The notes: generated from the sequence alone by a model not told the origin. Positions 44,494 through 52,980 are shown, numbered from the stretch's first letter. The stretch: DNA of 60,820 bases from Massilia sp. HP4 (GCF_005222695.1 NZ_STGG01000069.1:1-60820); one strand, 5' to 3'. A program made the numbers and translations.

Positions 44494-45210
44494 ATGACTA
44501 TCGAGTTGATACTGGCAGCGGCCAGGAGTTTCTTGTTCGTGCTGGTAACGATGCTGCCGATCCTGAATCCGGCCGCCACCGCGCCGATTTTCCTGAGCAT
44601 GACCGAAGGCGCGTCGCCCGCGACCCGCGCGCTGCTGGCGCGCCGCATCGCGCGCAATATGTTCTGGCTGATGACGGGCTCGATGCTGATCGGATCATAT
44701 GTACTCGACTTCTTCGGCATCTCGCTGCCCATCGTCCGCGTTGGCGGCGGCCTGATCCTGGCATCGGTCGCATGGCGCCTGCTGGGCGCCACCCCGACCA
44801 CGCTGGACAGCCGGACCGCCCTGGCCGAAGCCTATACGCCCGACCATGCGCACCGCCAGGCCTTCTATCCCCTGACTTTCCCGATCAGCTGCGGACCGGC
44901 CTCGATCGCCGTCGCCATCACGGTGGGCGTGGCCCTGCACGACGTGCAGATCGTGGTCTCGCTGGCGCGCATGGGCGGCGCATTGATGGCGCTGGCGCTG
45001 ATCGGCGTGCTGATCTACCTGGCGTTCCGCTATGGCGAGCATCTGCTGCGCCTGATCGGCGAAGCGGGGACGGCCGTGTTCCTGCGCCTGACGGCCTTCA
45101 TCCTGCTGTGCCTCGGGGTGCAGATCGTGTGGGACGGCCTGCGCGAACTGCTGCTCGAGGTGACGTCGGTGCCGGTGCACCTGGCGGCGCTGCGGGCGAT
45201 CGCTGGATAG
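44494..45210 (+). CDS. MarC-family integral membrane protein
   Basis: 238 residues, six predicted helices. VLVTMLPILNPAATAPIFLS and FPISCGPASIAVAITVGVAL are the two inverted NP/GP repeat signatures of MarC (UPF0056). Amino-acid export has been suggested for the family but is unproven. The start MTIELIL was chosen at the family N-terminus. Divergent from the phospholipase gene. Confidence 0.9.
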   Translation: MTIELILAAARSFLFVLVTMLPILNPAATAPIFLSMTEGASPATRALLARRIARNMFWLMTGSMLIGSYVLDFFGISLPIVRVGGGLILASVAWRLLGATPTTLDSRTALAEAYTPDHAHRQAFYPLTFPISCGPASIAVAITVGVALHDVQIVVSLARMGGALMALALIGVLIYLAFRYGEHLLRLIGEAGTAVFLRLTAFILLCLGVQIVWDGLRELLLEVTSVPVHLAALRAIAG

Positions 45211-45255
45211 AATTGGTGAGCGTGGGGGCCGGCCGGCTCGCTATACTGCTTGTCC

Positions 45256-45993
45256 ATGACCAGCCACTCTCTACCGTTCGGACCGGCCGCCGGCAGGCGC
45301 AGCGATCGCTTCACCGGCATTGTCCTTACCCTGGCGGTGCACCTGGCCTTGATATTGGCCTGGCAGGCGGCTGGCAAGCTACCTGCGATGCCCCAGGCAG
45401 GCAGCGACGAAGCCATGCAATGGCTGTTGCTGCCAGCCCTGGCGCCGCGCGCCGAGATCCCCGTGCCCGAACCGGAGAAGATAGTTCGGCGCCAGCCCGG
45501 CCCTGCGCCAGTGCGCGCCCACCGCAGTGACCCGGTTCCGGCGCCGACGGTGCAGGAAGCGCCGGCGCCAGCGCCAGCACCGCCAGTCGTGGACCAGCAG
45601 GCCGGGACCATGCCCGGCGCAGCCGACATCCTGGCCAATGCGCGGCGCAGCGTGGGCGAGATCGACCGCGCCCTGCGCAAGGAAAACCGGCCCCTGATCG
45701 TCGCCCCGCCCGACAGCGCGCACATCCGCATGCGCGAGGGCATGGAACACGCGCGCGCCATGGCGCCGCCGCGCATGTGGGAAGCGCCCAAGGTCGAGGA
45801 ACTGGTGAACAACACGGGCGACGGCGCGCGCCGCACGCGGGTCATCACCGGCAGGCGTACCTATTGCGTCACCGAGCGGGCGCCGACCACCAATGTCGAG
45901 ATGATCGAGATGCATGGCAAGCAGCGCTTTACCAATTGCCCGACGCACGAGGAGCCGGCCAGGCAGCAGGTCTGGCGGACTGCACGCGACTAG
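45256..45993 (+). CDS. TonB-like N-terminal anchor protein, function unknown
   Basis: 245 residues. Cytoplasmic N-terminus, one membrane helix with a His (GIVLTLAVHLALILAWQA) as in TonB/TolA anchors, then a Pro/Ala-rich stalk (PVPAPTVQEAPAPAPAPPVV), a helical segment and a C-terminal domain with two cysteines (RTYCVTER and RFTNCPTHE). It lacks the TonB C-terminal fold. Possibly an envelope-spanning or scaffold protein. It starts 45 bases after marC. Confidence 0.65.
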   Translation: MTSHSLPFGPAAGRRSDRFTGIVLTLAVHLALILAWQAAGKLPAMPQAGSDEAMQWLLLPALAPRAEIPVPEPEKIVRRQPGPAPVRAHRSDPVPAPTVQEAPAPAPAPPVVDQQAGTMPGAADILANARRSVGEIDRALRKENRPLIVAPPDSAHIRMREGMEHARAMAPPRMWEAPKVEELVNNTGDGARRTRVITGRRTYCVTERAPTTNVEMIEMHGKQRFTNCPTHEEPARQQVWRTARD

Positions 45994-46222
45994 ACTTCCC
46001 CAGTAAGGCTGGCGATCGTTTCAAGGCTGGTTCGGGAAGTGTCCGCGCCAATCACATATCGCTAGCCTGGCAATCTTCATGTCCGCTACGACGGCATTAG
46101 CCTTGCCAAGGCCAGAGATGCTTGAGGGGACGGTCAGGATCGAGATTTAGTTGGCTATTAGATATCGAGAGTCACGTTAGATGTTCTCGAATTTCTCCAT
46201 CATTGATAGATGAGACTACTCC

Positions 46223-46251
46223 TTTACAAGCCGGTTGACCTGTATTATGAT
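46223..46251 (+). promoter_or_regulatory. sigma-70-like promoter for the 46.3-kb gene
   Basis: TTTACA and TATGAT with a 17-base spacer, 26 bases before the ATG at 46278. The upstream 230 bases (45994-46222) are AT-richer than the region and hold no gene I can support. Confidence 0.65.
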
Positions 46252-46277
46252 CTTACTCATTAATCAAGGAGAGTTTA

Positions 46278-46655
46278 ATGAAGGTATCTATTGAGCTGGA
46301 TGACGCATTGCTTGCCAGGGCACTCAGCAACTGCGTTGAGCGAAAAGTTGAGTTTGAGGCGTTCATCGCAGCAGCTATCCGCGAGGCACTGGACGATCCC
46401 GAAGTGAGCGATGCAGAAGACGTTGACATCACTGGCGCGGTGGCTCGAACTGTCGCGTTCGCTAGCGAATTGGCGCCCGGCAGTGAATTTCACATCGATG
46501 ACGTTTGCCCGCCGAGTGACTGGACCGCTCTTAATAGCGGCGAACGCAAGATCTTTGGCAAAGCGTTTCGTAAAGCGGTAGAGGGAAGCCTTCCGGCTGT
46601 TGCCGTCCACGTCGGACGGACGAGCGGGAATAAAGCAATCTATCGGCGCGTCTAA
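46278..46655 (+). CDS. hypothetical protein, DUF1413-like C-terminus
   Basis: 125 residues, start behind AAGGAG. The C-terminal half (PGSEFHIDDVCPPSDWTALN, then SGERKIFGKAFRKAVEG) looks like the DUF1413/'single-stranded-like' short domain often found in mobile-element-linked proteins; the match is from memory. The N-terminus is helical (VSIELDDALLARALSNCVER). Codon usage is visibly less GC3-biased than neighbours, pointing to transfer. Confidence 0.65.
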   Translation: MKVSIELDDALLARALSNCVERKVEFEAFIAAAIREALDDPEVSDAEDVDITGAVARTVAFASELAPGSEFHIDDVCPPSDWTALNSGERKIFGKAFRKAVEGSLPAVAVHVGRTSGNKAIYRRV

Positions 46656-46690
46656 TTAAATTCTTGTGGCCTAACCAATCGGGAAACACA

Positions 46691-46996
46691 ATGCCAACAA
46701 CTAGCGAAGATCAAAAGAAAAAGGAAGTTCTTGCTTATTTAAACGAAATGGTTTTCAGCCCCATTCTGGTCTCTGATCGGGCATCCCCGGCGCTCAAAGC
46801 TGGAATACGCACGACGGTATCGCGCATGAGTAGCCGCGATGCTGCCGGGGTTGTCCAATATTTCTGGTCGGCGGTGATCGGAACCGACAGAAGTGTCGTG
46901 TTTGCGCGCCAGATGCGCGAAGAGGGATTCAACCGCTTCGAAGAAATCATTGAACCATTCCGTGAGCGTTTCAATGACAAATGGCTTCGTAGCTAG
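46691..46996 (+). CDS. hypothetical protein
   Basis: 101 residues from MPTTSEDQ. Helical, soluble (KKKEVLAYLNEMVFSPILVS, then VVQYFWSAVIGTDRSVVF, ending EIIEPFRERFNDKWLRS). No family recognised. Follows the DUF1413-like gene by 35 bases with the same AT-richer codon use, so the two probably arrived together. The 3' end overlaps the convergent SH3 gene by four bases. Confidence 0.6.
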   Translation: MPTTSEDQKKKEVLAYLNEMVFSPILVSDRASPALKAGIRTTVSRMSSRDAAGVVQYFWSAVIGTDRSVVFARQMREEGFNRFEEIIEPFRERFNDKWLRS

Positions 46997-47475
46997 TGCC
47001 CGCTGAGATGGTGCTCGTCTGCACGCCGCAGCCACAAGCTGCTGGCCCAGCCCTCGACGTCCTTTCCCTCGACCTTGGCGCGCACCTGCCACCAGTCGCC
47101 GTCGCGCAAGCCGGTCGCTTCGACCCGCGCGCCGGCCGGCACCACCAGCAGGCGTGCGGCGCCGACGCCGCCAGCCACGCGCAGGTTGAGCGCGTCGTGC
47201 ACGCGGTAGCGCGCGCCCGGGACCGGCAGGTCGATGCCAGTCTCTTCCTGCGCCTGCGCCTGCGCGGACGCCAGCTGCTGCGCAACCGGAGCCACGGCGG
47301 GGCTGGCGAACATGGCCAGCAACAGCGTGCCGCCGGCCGCCGTGCCCAACCCCAGCACGCCCAGCGCCCGCGCATTCGGCCGGCGCCACCAGGCGCGCGG
47401 GGTCAGCCAGGCGCTGGCGCACAGGGTCAGCACCAGGGCCGTGCCGTAGGCGGCTGCGTGAGTCGTGGAGACCAT
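46993..47475 (-). CDS. membrane-anchored SH3-domain protein
   Basis: 160 residues, GAGG six bases before the start. Two N-terminal helices (TALVLTLCASAWLTPRAWW and ALGVLGLGTAAGGTLLLAMF), then a bacterial SH3 domain (RYRVHDALNLRVAGGVGAAR, LVVPAGARVEATGLRDGDWW and VEGWASSLWL) typical of peptidoglycan-binding SH3b modules. Last gene of the minus-strand kinase-FtsW-FHA operon, eight bases after the FHA gene. A cell-wall-sensing role is inferred. Confidence 0.8.
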   Translation of the reverse strand: MVSTTHAAAYGTALVLTLCASAWLTPRAWWRRPNARALGVLGLGTAAGGTLLLAMFASPAVAPVAQQLASAQAQAQEETGIDLPVPGARYRVHDALNLRVAGGVGAARLLVVPAGARVEATGLRDGDWWQVRAKVEGKDVEGWASSLWLRRADEHHLSGH

Positions 47476-47483
47476 CGCCGACC

Positions 47484-49049
47484 TCAGGCGTCGAAGCGCA
47501 GCACGTAGTGGCCCGCCACCAGGTGATGGCCGGACGGGATCACATAGGGCTGTTCCTGCGTCGCGGTCTCGATCTGGGCGACCAGGGCCAGGTGCTCGTC
47601 GAGGTGGTACAGCGCCTGGGTCGGCGACAGGCGCGCAACGCGCAGGCCGTCGCTCGAGGCTTCCCAGCTGAAGGCATTGCGCGACAGGCCGAGGCGGTCG
47701 GCGCTGGCGGCTGGCGCGCCGTCTCCCTGGCGCACGAACTGCGGCGTGTCGAGCACGCGCAGCGTGCCCAGCGACGGCATGCCGCGCCCGAAGGTCAGGC
47801 GGGTGCCCGATGCCGCCGGCTGCGATGGCCCTTGCGGCAGCATCAGCAGCGCGCTGTAGCGCTCGGCCAACTGCTGGCGCACCGCCAGCAGGCGGATGCT
47901 GGCATTGTCGAGCGGAGAGAATTGCGACGGCACGGCGATGCGCTGGCGTCCGGCCGGGGTGATCGCATGCAGCTCGTCGGCCTCGTCGACCGCGAACTGG
48001 ATGATGCTGTCCTTGCCCGGCGCGCACGGCAGCAACTGGGCGTCCAGGCCGACTTCCATGGCCTGGGCGCCGGTCTCGCGGTAGCGGCTCAGGCGCGGCA
48101 GGGCCAGCGCGGCCAGCGTGATGCGGTGGCGCGCCACCGGCGCATAGGTGGCGTCGAGCTCGGGCGCCGGCGCCGGCTTGGCCCTTGCTTCCGGCGCGGC
48201 CAGCGGCATCGCGGTCAGGTCGGCGGCGGGCGGCGTGACGGTGCGGCTCTTCCAGACGGCCGGGCTGCGCTGCGGCGGAGCGCTCGGCGCGACGGGGGTG
48301 GCGCCCGGCGCCGGCTGCGGGCGGGCGGCGGCGCCGGCGCGGCTGATCTTGAGCAGCAGGCGCTGGGCGCTGGCGCCCTTGCCGCGCAAGACGTAATAGC
48401 CATTGGCGGCGTCGAAGCGGCAGTCGAAACTGTCCTTGGGCCGCACCTGCAGTTCGAGCGGGGCGTCCGGACCGTCGTTTACCAGCAGCAGGCCGCCGTC
48501 CGGGCCGAATGGCCAGCCGGGCACCGCGAAGGTGGCGTTGGCCGCGTCCAGGCCGACCAGGGTCAGGCGCTGGTTCGGATAGACCGCGCATACCGGCTGC
48601 CAGATGGCGCTGTCGCGCGAGGCGGTCACCGTGTACTGGACCTGCTCGCCCGGCGCCGGCAAGTACACGGCGTGGCCGAACTTGACTTCCACTTCGCCCG
48701 GATCGAGGTCGTCGCTGCCCAGCACGTGGTAGCGCACTTCGTCGCCGCCGAGCAGGTCGCCGAAATCCTTCTGGTGCAGGGCGGCCAGCGACTGCGCGAG
48801 GTCGCGCACGCGGGCGCCGCGGGTCAGGTGGCGGTCGTCGTCGACCTCGTCCTGCGGCAGCACCAGGGTCACGTGCGAGAAGCAGCGGGTGGCGGCGCGG
48901 CCGCGCTGCTCGCGCGGGGAGCGCTCGAGCAGGTCGCGCAGCAGCGGACGGCGCGCGAACAGCGCAAGGCCAGGCGCCTGCCACAGGGCGTCGGCATTGA
49001 ACACATCCTGGACCTTGCCTAGGACTTCGTGTTGGACGTAAACCGGCAT
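47484..49049 (-). CDS. FHA-domain protein, possible FhaA analogue
   Basis: 521 residues; GAGGAGAG precedes the start, which lies within the last 31 bases of the FtsW gene. The N-terminal ~125 residues (FSHVTLVLPQDEV, RVRDLAQSLAALHQKDFGDL, DPGEVEVKFGHAVYLPA) loosely recall the DUF3662 N-terminus of actinobacterial FhaA (inference). A beta-sandwich region follows, then a Pro/Ala linker. The C-terminal FHA domain (~400-520) has LTFGRGMPSLG, LGLSRNAFSWEASSDGLRVA and VIPSGHHLVAGHYVLRF. Cytoplasmic. Probable adaptor between the kinase and the FtsW-type enzyme. Confidence 0.75.
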   Translation of the reverse strand: MPVYVQHEVLGKVQDVFNADALWQAPGLALFARRPLLRDLLERSPREQRGRAATRCFSHVTLVLPQDEVDDDRHLTRGARVRDLAQSLAALHQKDFGDLLGGDEVRYHVLGSDDLDPGEVEVKFGHAVYLPAPGEQVQYTVTASRDSAIWQPVCAVYPNQRLTLVGLDAANATFAVPGWPFGPDGGLLLVNDGPDAPLELQVRPKDSFDCRFDAANGYYVLRGKGASAQRLLLKISRAGAAARPQPAPGATPVAPSAPPQRSPAVWKSRTVTPPAADLTAMPLAAPEARAKPAPAPELDATYAPVARHRITLAALALPRLSRYRETGAQAMEVGLDAQLLPCAPGKDSIIQFAVDEADELHAITPAGRQRIAVPSQFSPLDNASIRLLAVRQQLAERYSALLMLPQGPSQPAASGTRLTFGRGMPSLGTLRVLDTPQFVRQGDGAPAASADRLGLSRNAFSWEASSDGLRVARLSPTQALYHLDEHLALVAQIETATQEQPYVIPSGHHLVAGHYVLRFDA

Positions 49050-51367
49050 GATTGACTCTCCTCGTTGAATTGGGTGCTCGCCATGCCGAACGCTAGCAGG
49101 GGGCAGATGAAAAACAGCAGGTGCGAGCCGCCCGCGGACAGGAAGCTCATGGGCTGGCCCATGATCGGGAACATGGCGAGATTGGTGCCCCACGACAGCA
49201 GCAGGTGACCGGCGACGAAGGCGGCGCCGCCGCACAGGGCGAAGCACTGGAAGCGGCCGACCCAGGCGCGCCGGAAATCCTTGGCGCCGTTCGCGCCGCG
49301 CCAGGCGCCGGCGGCGGCGCGCAGCAGCGCGGCCAGGAACAGCGCCTGCAGCGTCCACAGGGCCAGGCCAGCCGCCAGGCCGTGGCGGTGCAGCAGGAAG
49401 GATGGCGCGAAGTCGTCCTGGATCGCGGGGATGGCGAGCGCTTCGCCGGCCGCGCCGCCCAAGGCCGCCATGCCCAGCAAGCCGTCGGCGCCGAGCCAGC
49501 CGCCCTGGGCGATGGCACGCGAACCGAGCAGCATCTGCTGGCCGGTATGCGGGTGGATGGTCGGTTCGCTCCACACCTGGAAGCGCTCGGGATAGAAGCC
49601 GAAGGCGCCCAGCAGGTCGCCGCCGGCGCGCATCGTCACGCCGCCCGCCGCCAGCAGGCAAGCCGCCACCAGGACCGAGGCCCATGCCGCGCGCCGTCCG
49701 CGGCTGGCGCACCAGGCCAGCAGCATCGCGCCGCTCCACACCAGCAGCAGTACCAGCGGAGAGTAGTCGTCGACCCGCACCAGGGCCGCCGCGAGCAGGA
49801 ACACGAACAGCAGCACCGGCGCCGCCATGCGCAGCCAGAAGCGCCAGTCGCGCCGGGTTTCCCGGCCATGGGCGGCGCCGCCGGCGGCCAGCGCCAGGCA
49901 GTGGGCGCTCAGCGCGGCCAGCGCGAACTTGGCGAATTCGAAGGGCTGGATGTCGAACACGCCAGTTTCGTTGCCGAAGCAGACCTGCAGCAGCAGGCCA
50001 CCCAGCGCGAGCGCAGCGAACAGCAGCAGGATCCGCTCGGTGACCGGGCGCGATACGGCGCCGCGGGCGAAGCAGGACAGCAACAGCAGGGCGCCCGGCA
50101 GGCCGATGCCCAGCAGCGCGGTCGTGTTCTGGAAGTGGCGCAGCCAGGCGGTGTCGCTCGCCCCCAGCCCCATCTCGAGCTGCACCAGCAGGCCGGCGCC
50201 GAGCAGCAGCACGGCGACCGACGGCAGCAGGGAAGTTCGGCGCGGATACAGCAGGGTAAGCCAGAGCGTGGCGCATCCCAGCAGCAGCGAGATGGCGGCG
50301 CCGGGCGCGCCGGCCGTGCGCTGCGTGACCAGCAGCAGCATGGCGCATGACGCCAGCACGGCCGCCGCGAAGGGGCGCACGAGATCCTGGCGCACGCCGT
50401 GCTGGCGCAGTCGGAGGACGACGAAGGCCAGTGCCGTCAGCAGCACGGCCAGCGCGGCGGCCCAGGCCAGCGGCGGCGGGACGGGCAGGGCGAGCAGGTC
50501 GCGCCGCTCCCAGCGCCACGCTACCGAGGCGGGCAACCCGTTCGAGGGCGCGGCCGACAGGGCGACCTGGCGCGATGGCGTCAGGCGCAGGGTGGCGCCG
50601 TCTTGCGCGAGACTGAACACGGTGCGGCCGACGGCGAGGGCGTCTACGCCGGCCAGCGGCAGTTCGCGCTGGGCCGCGTCTTGCCAGCGGGCGCCGTTCG
50701 CAACCAGCACCGGCTGGGCGCCGCGCGCCGACAGGGCGATGCTGCCGTCGGCCTGGCGTAATAACAGGGCGTTGCCCGGCTCGATCGCGGCGGCGGCGAG
50801 GCGGTTGCCGCAATAGAGCAGGCCGCCCAGGCTCAGGGGACGGGCCAGGCTCGCGGCCCGCGGCAGCCAGCGGTTCCAGGCGGCCACCGCGCGTGCCGAT
50901 AGGGACGTATCCGGGCAGGCCGGCTGCGGCTGGCCGTCGCGCAGCACGGTGGCGCCGTCGTAGTCCCAGGCCTGCTCGCCGTCGTCCAGCGTGACGCGGC
51001 CGCCGTCGGCCGCGACCACCTGCAATTGCAGCGCGCCGGCCTGGATTCGCTGGCCGGCCGCGAGCGGCAGGTCGCTGCTGCGCTGGCGCTCGTCGCCACG
51101 GCGCAGCACGACTGGCTGCTGCGGCTCGGCGTTGCGCAGCAGCCAGTCGCCATCGAGGTCGCGGCGCAGCACCAGCTGGCGCGGGGCGGCGCGCGGCGCG
51201 CCCAGTTCCTGGCGGCCCAGCATGATCGATTCGCCGGGGCGCAAGGTCACGGCAATCTCGCCCGGCGACCAGGCGGCCGGCGCCTTCATCAGGGCCAGCC
51301 ACTGCACGGCGCACAGCAACGCGAGCAGGCTCCAGGCGAGGCCGGCGCTGAACGACGGGCGCTTCAT
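49019..51367 (-). CDS. FtsW/RodA/SpoVE-family SEDS protein with N-terminal FHA-like region
   Basis: 782 residues. One helix at ~10-28, then a ~250-residue region whose first part looks FHA-like (SIMLGRQELG, LVLRRDLDGDWLLRNAEPQQ, LPLAAGQRIQAGALQLQVV). From ~290 there are about 10-12 helices with SEDS motifs: EFAKFALAALSAHCLAL, RFQVWSEPTIHPHTGQQMLL (the W-x-x-P...G-x-Q loop), SRAIAQGGWLGADGLL, and NLAMFPIMGQPMSFLSAGGS at the C-terminus. SEDS proteins polymerise lipid II with a class B PBP; the probable partner is the PBP at 23.8 kb. Start overlaps the kinase stop by four bases. Much longer than ordinary RodA (~370). Confidence 0.88.
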   Translation of the reverse strand: MKRPSFSAGLAWSLLALLCAVQWLALMKAPAAWSPGEIAVTLRPGESIMLGRQELGAPRAAPRQLVLRRDLDGDWLLRNAEPQQPVVLRRGDERQRSSDLPLAAGQRIQAGALQLQVVAADGGRVTLDDGEQAWDYDGATVLRDGQPQPACPDTSLSARAVAAWNRWLPRAASLARPLSLGGLLYCGNRLAAAAIEPGNALLLRQADGSIALSARGAQPVLVANGARWQDAAQRELPLAGVDALAVGRTVFSLAQDGATLRLTPSRQVALSAAPSNGLPASVAWRWERRDLLALPVPPPLAWAAALAVLLTALAFVVLRLRQHGVRQDLVRPFAAAVLASCAMLLLVTQRTAGAPGAAISLLLGCATLWLTLLYPRRTSLLPSVAVLLLGAGLLVQLEMGLGASDTAWLRHFQNTTALLGIGLPGALLLLSCFARGAVSRPVTERILLLFAALALGGLLLQVCFGNETGVFDIQPFEFAKFALAALSAHCLALAAGGAAHGRETRRDWRFWLRMAAPVLLFVFLLAAALVRVDDYSPLVLLLVWSGAMLLAWCASRGRRAAWASVLVAACLLAAGGVTMRAGGDLLGAFGFYPERFQVWSEPTIHPHTGQQMLLGSRAIAQGGWLGADGLLGMAALGGAAGEALAIPAIQDDFAPSFLLHRHGLAAGLALWTLQALFLAALLRAAAGAWRGANGAKDFRRAWVGRFQCFALCGGAAFVAGHLLLSWGTNLAMFPIMGQPMSFLSAGGSHLLFFICPLLAFGMASTQFNEESQSCRFTSNTKS

Positions 51368-52326
51368 GCCGCGCTCCGCAAGGGCACGGCGTCCAGGGCG
51401 GCGGCCGTATCGGCCAGCCCGCGGCTGATGTCGAGCGCATGGCGCGGACGGTCGGCGGGGCGTTCGGCCACCAGGGCGCGCAGCAGCGCGAGGCCGGGCG
51501 CCGCGGCCGGGCCGAGGCGGCTGGCGAACAGTGCAGCTTCGTCCGGTTGCAGCACGGGTGGAGGCGACTGGCGTTCGTCCAGCAGGCTGGCCGCGGCGTC
51601 GCGGCCGTGGGACTGCCAGGCCTGGCCGCAGGCGCTGCTATAGCGCAGCAGGCGGCCGCAGGCCAGGTAATAGAGCAGGGCGCCGAGGGCGAAGTAATCG
51701 GTGCGCGCCTCGGTGGCATAGCCGCCGGCGTCGGGGAAGAACTGCTCTGGCGCCTGCCAGTTGGCGGTGCCGGCGTAGGTGTGGGCGCGCAGGTCGTCGA
51801 GGCGGCGGTTGGTGCCGAAGTCGGCCAGCTTGACGCTGTCGCTCGGCGCGTCGAGCAGCAGGTTGCCGGGTTTCAGGTCGAGGTAGCGCCAGCCGCTGGC
51901 ATGGACCTTCGCCAGCGCCTGGTTGACCTGGCCGATCCAGGCCAGGGCGCGCTGCGGGGCGATCGTGCGTCCATGCGCCGCCTCGCGGTTCAGGTAGGCG
52001 GCCAGGTCGCCATCGAGCAGCTCGAGCGCCATCGCCGGCATGCCGGCATGTTCGCCGCTGTCGAGCAGGCGCACGATGTGGCGGCCGTCCCAGGGGGCCA
52101 GGCCGCGCAGGAAGGCGATCTCGGTGCTGGCGCTGGCCAGCCAGCGCGCGCGCAGGGCAGATGGGGCGCGCTCCATCTGCTCGAGGTTGACCAGCTTGAG
52201 GGCAACGCAGCCGTTGGCGTGCAGGCTGTCCGCGCGCCAGACGACGCCATAGGCCGAACCGGCCAGCGCCTCGCGCAAGCGGTACTGGCCGCCGGCCAGC
52301 GAAATGACGGTGCCTGCTTCGTACAT
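51364..52326 (-). CDS. Ser/Thr protein kinase (soluble)
   Basis: 320 residues. Kinase motifs in order: ALAGSAYGVVWRAD (Gly loop), CVALKLVNLEQ (VA-x-K lysine), LELLDGDLAAYL, WRYLDLKPGNLLL (the HRD motif reads YLD, catalytic Asp kept), KLADFGTNRRLD (DFG), GTANWQAPEQFFP and DYFALGALLYYLACGRLL. No membrane helix or PASTA repeats follow. First gene of a four-gene operon with FtsW-like, FHA and SH3 proteins; the stop overlaps the FtsW start. It most likely phosphorylates the FHA partners or the SEDS cytoplasmic parts. Confidence 0.9.
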   Translation of the reverse strand: MYEAGTVISLAGGQYRLREALAGSAYGVVWRADSLHANGCVALKLVNLEQMERAPSALRARWLASASTEIAFLRGLAPWDGRHIVRLLDSGEHAGMPAMALELLDGDLAAYLNREAAHGRTIAPQRALAWIGQVNQALAKVHASGWRYLDLKPGNLLLDAPSDSVKLADFGTNRRLDDLRAHTYAGTANWQAPEQFFPDAGGYATEARTDYFALGALLYYLACGRLLRYSSACGQAWQSHGRDAAASLLDERQSPPPVLQPDEAALFASRLGPAAAPGLALLRALVAERPADRPRHALDISRGLADTAAALDAVPLRSAA

Positions 52327-52383
52327 GGTGTCCCCCGAACCTGGCGCATGGCGCCGATGCGGGGAACTAGCGGAGGGAAGGCG

Positions 52384-52410
52384 AAAAAAAGCCGCGCAGT
52401 GCGCGGCTTG
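52384..52410 (-). terminator. rho-independent terminator after the glycine-zipper gene
   Basis: On the minus strand: perfect stem GCCGCGC/GCGCGGC with a three-base loop, followed by TTTTTTT, just past the stop at 52416. It also insulates the kinase operon that begins at 52326. Confidence 0.92.
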
Positions 52411-52415
52411 TCCGA

Positions 52416-52877
52416 TCAGCGGTAGTGGCCGTGGCCGCGGCGGTCGTCGCGATCCCAGCGATCGCGACGGTCATGGCGGTCATGCCGATCCCAGCCGCGT
52501 CCGCGATGCTCGACGTAGACCGGGCGCGGTTGCACGTAGACCGGACGCGATTCCACGTACACCGGACGTGGCTGCACATAGACCGGCCGCTGTTGCACAT
52601 ACACGGGACGCGGCTGCACGTAGACCGGCTGCGACTGGTAATAGTTGTTGTGATGACCGTAGTGACGGCGGTCGTCGCGGGTATTGATGGAGTTGCCCAC
52701 CGCCGCGCCGATCACGCCGCCGGCGACGGCGCCGCCGGTGCCGCCGACCGTGTGGCCGACGACGGCGCCGAGCACCGCGCCAACAGCCGTGTTCGTACCA
52801 CGATCACCGGCCATTGCCGCCGGCGATACCGCGACAGCGGCCAGCAGCACAGCACCAAGCGTTGTCGATTTCAACAT
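52416..52877 (-). CDS. secreted glycine-zipper protein with VYVQPRP repeats
   Basis: 153 residues, GAGGAAAAACC before the start. Signal peptide (AVLLAAVAVSPAAMA), then a glycine-zipper hairpin (NTAVGAVLGAVVGHTVGGTG, then GAVAGGVIGAAVGNSI) of the 2TM type that inserts in membranes. About six repeats of VYVQPRP and variants with a 7-residue (21-bp) period follow, then a His/Asp/Arg-rich tail (RHDRHDRRDRWDRDD). Envelope protein of unknown function. The DR/HD tail and the upstream 12-mer link it to the WXXGXW protein at 22.6 kb. Confidence 0.8.
   Translation of the reverse strand: MLKSTTLGAVLLAAVAVSPAAMAGDRGTNTAVGAVLGAVVGHTVGGTGGAVAGGVIGAAVGNSINTRDDRRHYGHHNNYYQSQPVYVQPRPVYVQQRPVYVQPRPVYVESRPVYVQPRPVYVEHRGRGWDRHDRHDRRDRWDRDDRRGHGHYR
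52512..52634. repeat. 21-bp-period coding tandem repeat
   Basis: About six 21-base units encode VYV(Q/E)xRP inside the glycine-zipper gene. The units differ by several bases each, so this is an old protein repeat rather than a CRISPR or a fresh microsatellite. Confidence 0.75.
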
Positions 52878-52980
52878 GGTTTTTCCTCGTACCCTGGCGA
52901 AGATCGGGATGATCACTGCGACACCGGGTATGGAACGTACTATATTCCCGGCGCCGAATTGTGCCATTGGTTAATACAGA

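Noticed and set aside
49050..51719. Upstream extension of the FHA-protein frame (1411 codons in all)
   Set aside because: It runs antisense-free but out of frame through the FtsW and kinase genes; a good ribosome site and protein-like sequence begin only at 49049.
52512..52634. Possible CRISPR-like array
   Set aside because: The 21-base units have no spacers and encode VYVQPRP repeats in frame.
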